From positions 1-29,241 of IMG/VR virus record IMGVR_UViG_3300047317_000322: 29,241 nt of DNA; one strand, written 5' to 3'. Each line of letters begins with the position of its first letter. Position 1 is the first letter of the stretch. Both the position numbers and the translations under genes were made by a program. The DNA comes from a virus. Of this stretch, positions 28,221 through 29,241 are shown piece by piece. The notes under the pieces are model-generated. The model did not search any database. It saw only the letters and a program-made list of their open reading frames with translations, and was not told the origin of the DNA.

Positions 28221-28387
28221 TACTTTTTCTTATTTCCTTTGTATCGGTTGCCATGCCCAGTGGTGTCTTTGCCATTGTGAGTTTTAGTAGCCCAAGCCAA
28301 GATTCCCTTAGCCTGCTTAGTAGACATGTGTTCTTTCTTTGCCATCGACTTAGCCGCCGATGCTTTAGACATATGTGCCTTTGCCAT
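28220..28387 (-). CDS. Small basic late protein, 55 aa
   Basis: The ATG reads leftward from 28387 and the TAA overlaps the next ATG. The peptide is rich in Lys, Ala and His, with two similar units (MAKAHMSK and MAKKEHMS) and a C-terminal basic GNRYKGNKKK. It may bind DNA. The ribosome binding site is weak. No family recognised. Confidence 0.6.
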   Translation of the reverse strand: MAKAHMSKASAAKSMAKKEHMSTKQAKGILAWATKTHNGKDTTGHGNRYKGNKKK

Positions 28388-28441
28388 GTATAAAAGTTAT
28401 CCCAATATAGGTAAATGTATTGTAAATAACTAGGAGACCTC

Positions 28442-28936
28442 ATGCTAATTGAAATCTGGAAGCCGACTTACGTAGAAGGCTATGAAGTGTCTAACTTTGG
28501 ACAAGTACGGAACATCAAAACTAACCATATCCTCTCACCCACTGTTAAGCCGAAAGGCTACAAAGAGCTTAGGCTTAAAGGGAAATGGTGCAGTGTCCAC
28601 AGACTTGTTGCGAAGGCTTTCATAGATAACCCAAACAACTATCCGCAAGTTAATCACAAAGATCACAACGAAGGTAATAACCTAGTTCTCAATTTGGAGT
28701 GGTGTACTGGTGCGTACAATATAGAATATTCACAAGCCAAAACTTTTTATTTCAAAAGTCCAGAAGGTGTTGTGAGTAAGGTCCACAACCTGAATTCGTT
28801 CTGCCGTAGGTTCGGTTTGCCTACAGGAAACATGCACAGATTGTGGACAGGAAAGCACAAAAAGATTAAAGGGTGGACTCGCGCCTCAGCCGAGGATTTT
28901 CTTGACGTAATTCCTAGTCTCTGCGGGAATATATAA
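28442..28936 (+). CDS. Homing-type HNH endonuclease on the opposite strand
   Basis: A 164-residue protein; ATG 28442 with TAGGAGA upstream. NUMOD4-like start: WKPTYVEGYEVSNFGQVRN. HNH core: HRLVAKAFIDNPNNYPQ, then VNHKDHNEGNNLVLNLEW. The C-terminal part carries a DNA-binding-type module (LNSFCRRFGLPTGNMHRLW). It lies against the direction of its late-gene neighbours, and its 3' end overlaps the transglycosylase gene by 51 nt. Both facts point to a mobile gene with its own expression. Confidence 0.9.
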   Translation: MLIEIWKPTYVEGYEVSNFGQVRNIKTNHILSPTVKPKGYKELRLKGKWCSVHRLVAKAFIDNPNNYPQVNHKDHNEGNNLVLNLEWCTGAYNIEYSQAKTFYFKSPEGVVSKVHNLNSFCRRFGLPTGNMHRLWTGKHKKIKGWTRASAEDFLDVIPSLCGNI

Positions 28937-29241
28937 TTTCCAGTCGCCTCCCGTCCTAGCTGCCTTGTCTAACGCAGTTTGAATGCGTTTTGGCCCTGCG
29001 TTATAGGCAGCTACGGCCTGTTCCGAATTCCCATGAAAGTTCTTCATCATCGCATTCAGATAGTCCTTACCGAAGCGTAGGTATTCATCAGGGCTGTTGT
29101 TCTGAATCGGAGTGACACCGTATCCGGGATCGCCCCCAGTCTTAGGCATCACCTGTGTAATCCCCTTGGCACCAGCAGAGCTAGTTAGGAGATTGCCGCT
29201 ATCATCCAAATGCTTCCCACCACTCTCCGTGTTCACCAGCT
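28886..29241 (-). CDS. Lytic transglycosylase domain (partial, C-terminal end)
   Basis: The frame runs off the right edge; only the last 116-118 residues are seen. The SLT domain is clear: catalytic Glu in VNTESGG near the edge, GAKGITQVMP, and AVAAYNAGP. These proteins cleave peptidoglycan, and phage versions occur in virions to open the wall during entry or in lysis. The domain finishes at the stop, so the protein ends with it. The first in-frame GTG (29236) encodes an internal Val, since the family needs residues before it. Confidence 0.85.
   Translation of the reverse strand, partial: LVNTESGGKHLDDSGNLLTSSAGAKGITQVMPKTGGDPGYGVTPIQNNSPDEYLRFGKDYLNAMMKNFHGNSEQAVAAYNAGPKRIQTALDKAARTGGDWKLYIPAETRNYVKKILG

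Noticed and set aside
28177-28443. 88-codon minus-strand frame
   Set aside because: The 55-residue frame in the same place has better coding character and a TAATG junction with the HNH-like gene.
1-29241. CRISPR array, insertion sequence or integrase
   Set aside because: No regularly spaced repeats, transposase, integrase or terminal inverted repeats were seen.

Overview
The window is part of a tailed double-stranded DNA phage genome, most like the phiEco32 group of podoviruses. Markers of that group are an ECF-like sigma factor and a cluster of peptide-ligase genes, here next to a T7-type primase-helicase and a family A DNA polymerase. A betaproteobacterial (Burkholderiales-like) host is suggested, not proven, by an early gene for an H-NS homologue of that style and by rRNA-type boxA sequences in a leader. 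No terminase, portal or capsid gene lies in the window. The leftward genes at both edges (tail-fibre-like start, holin, lytic transglycosylase, HNH) are late-type genes reaching beyond the window.

Layout. 1-295 (minus): partial tail-fibre-like gene and holin. 296-843: non-coding divergent control region with hairpins, palindromes and a promoter. 844-6279 (plus): early region of very small genes, with rho-independent terminators, sigma70-type promoters built on TTGACACTTTGTAAC, and a repeated GCTATCATC leader motif. 2839-4047: a 1.2-kb non-coding block with three tandem promoters, three boxA-like elements about 256 nt apart and an unusual tRNA-like gene. 6490-14481: an operon-like run with a 661-residue protein of repeated SH3/KOW-like units followed by the peptide-ligase set (class I glutamine amidotransferase, HExxH protein, class II glutamine amidotransferase, two glutamine-synthetase-fold amidoligases, ATP-grasp ligase). 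14484-23620: replication and nucleotide genes (primase-helicase, sigma factor, DNA polymerase, candidate SSB, 5'-3' exonuclease, several HNH nucleases, ThyX). 23624-27841: metallophosphoesterase and class I ribonucleotide reductase. 27857-27928: convergent terminators. 27939-29241: minus-strand late genes interrupted by a plus-strand homing-type HNH gene.

How the genes work together. Early host-type promoters would express small host-takeover proteins and the H-NS homologue. The sigma factor would then redirect host RNA polymerase to later genes. NrdA/NrdB, ThyX and a possible MazG-like protein supply dNTPs to the polymerase, helicase-primase, exonuclease and SSB. The peptide-ligase cluster has no role that can be read from sequence; it encodes the parts needed to release or transfer ammonia and form amide bonds, and is the best candidate here for an undescribed system. 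Most genes overlap by ATGA, TAATG or GTGA junctions, so translation is probably coupled. Many starts are GTG or TTG, and one appears to be ATT.
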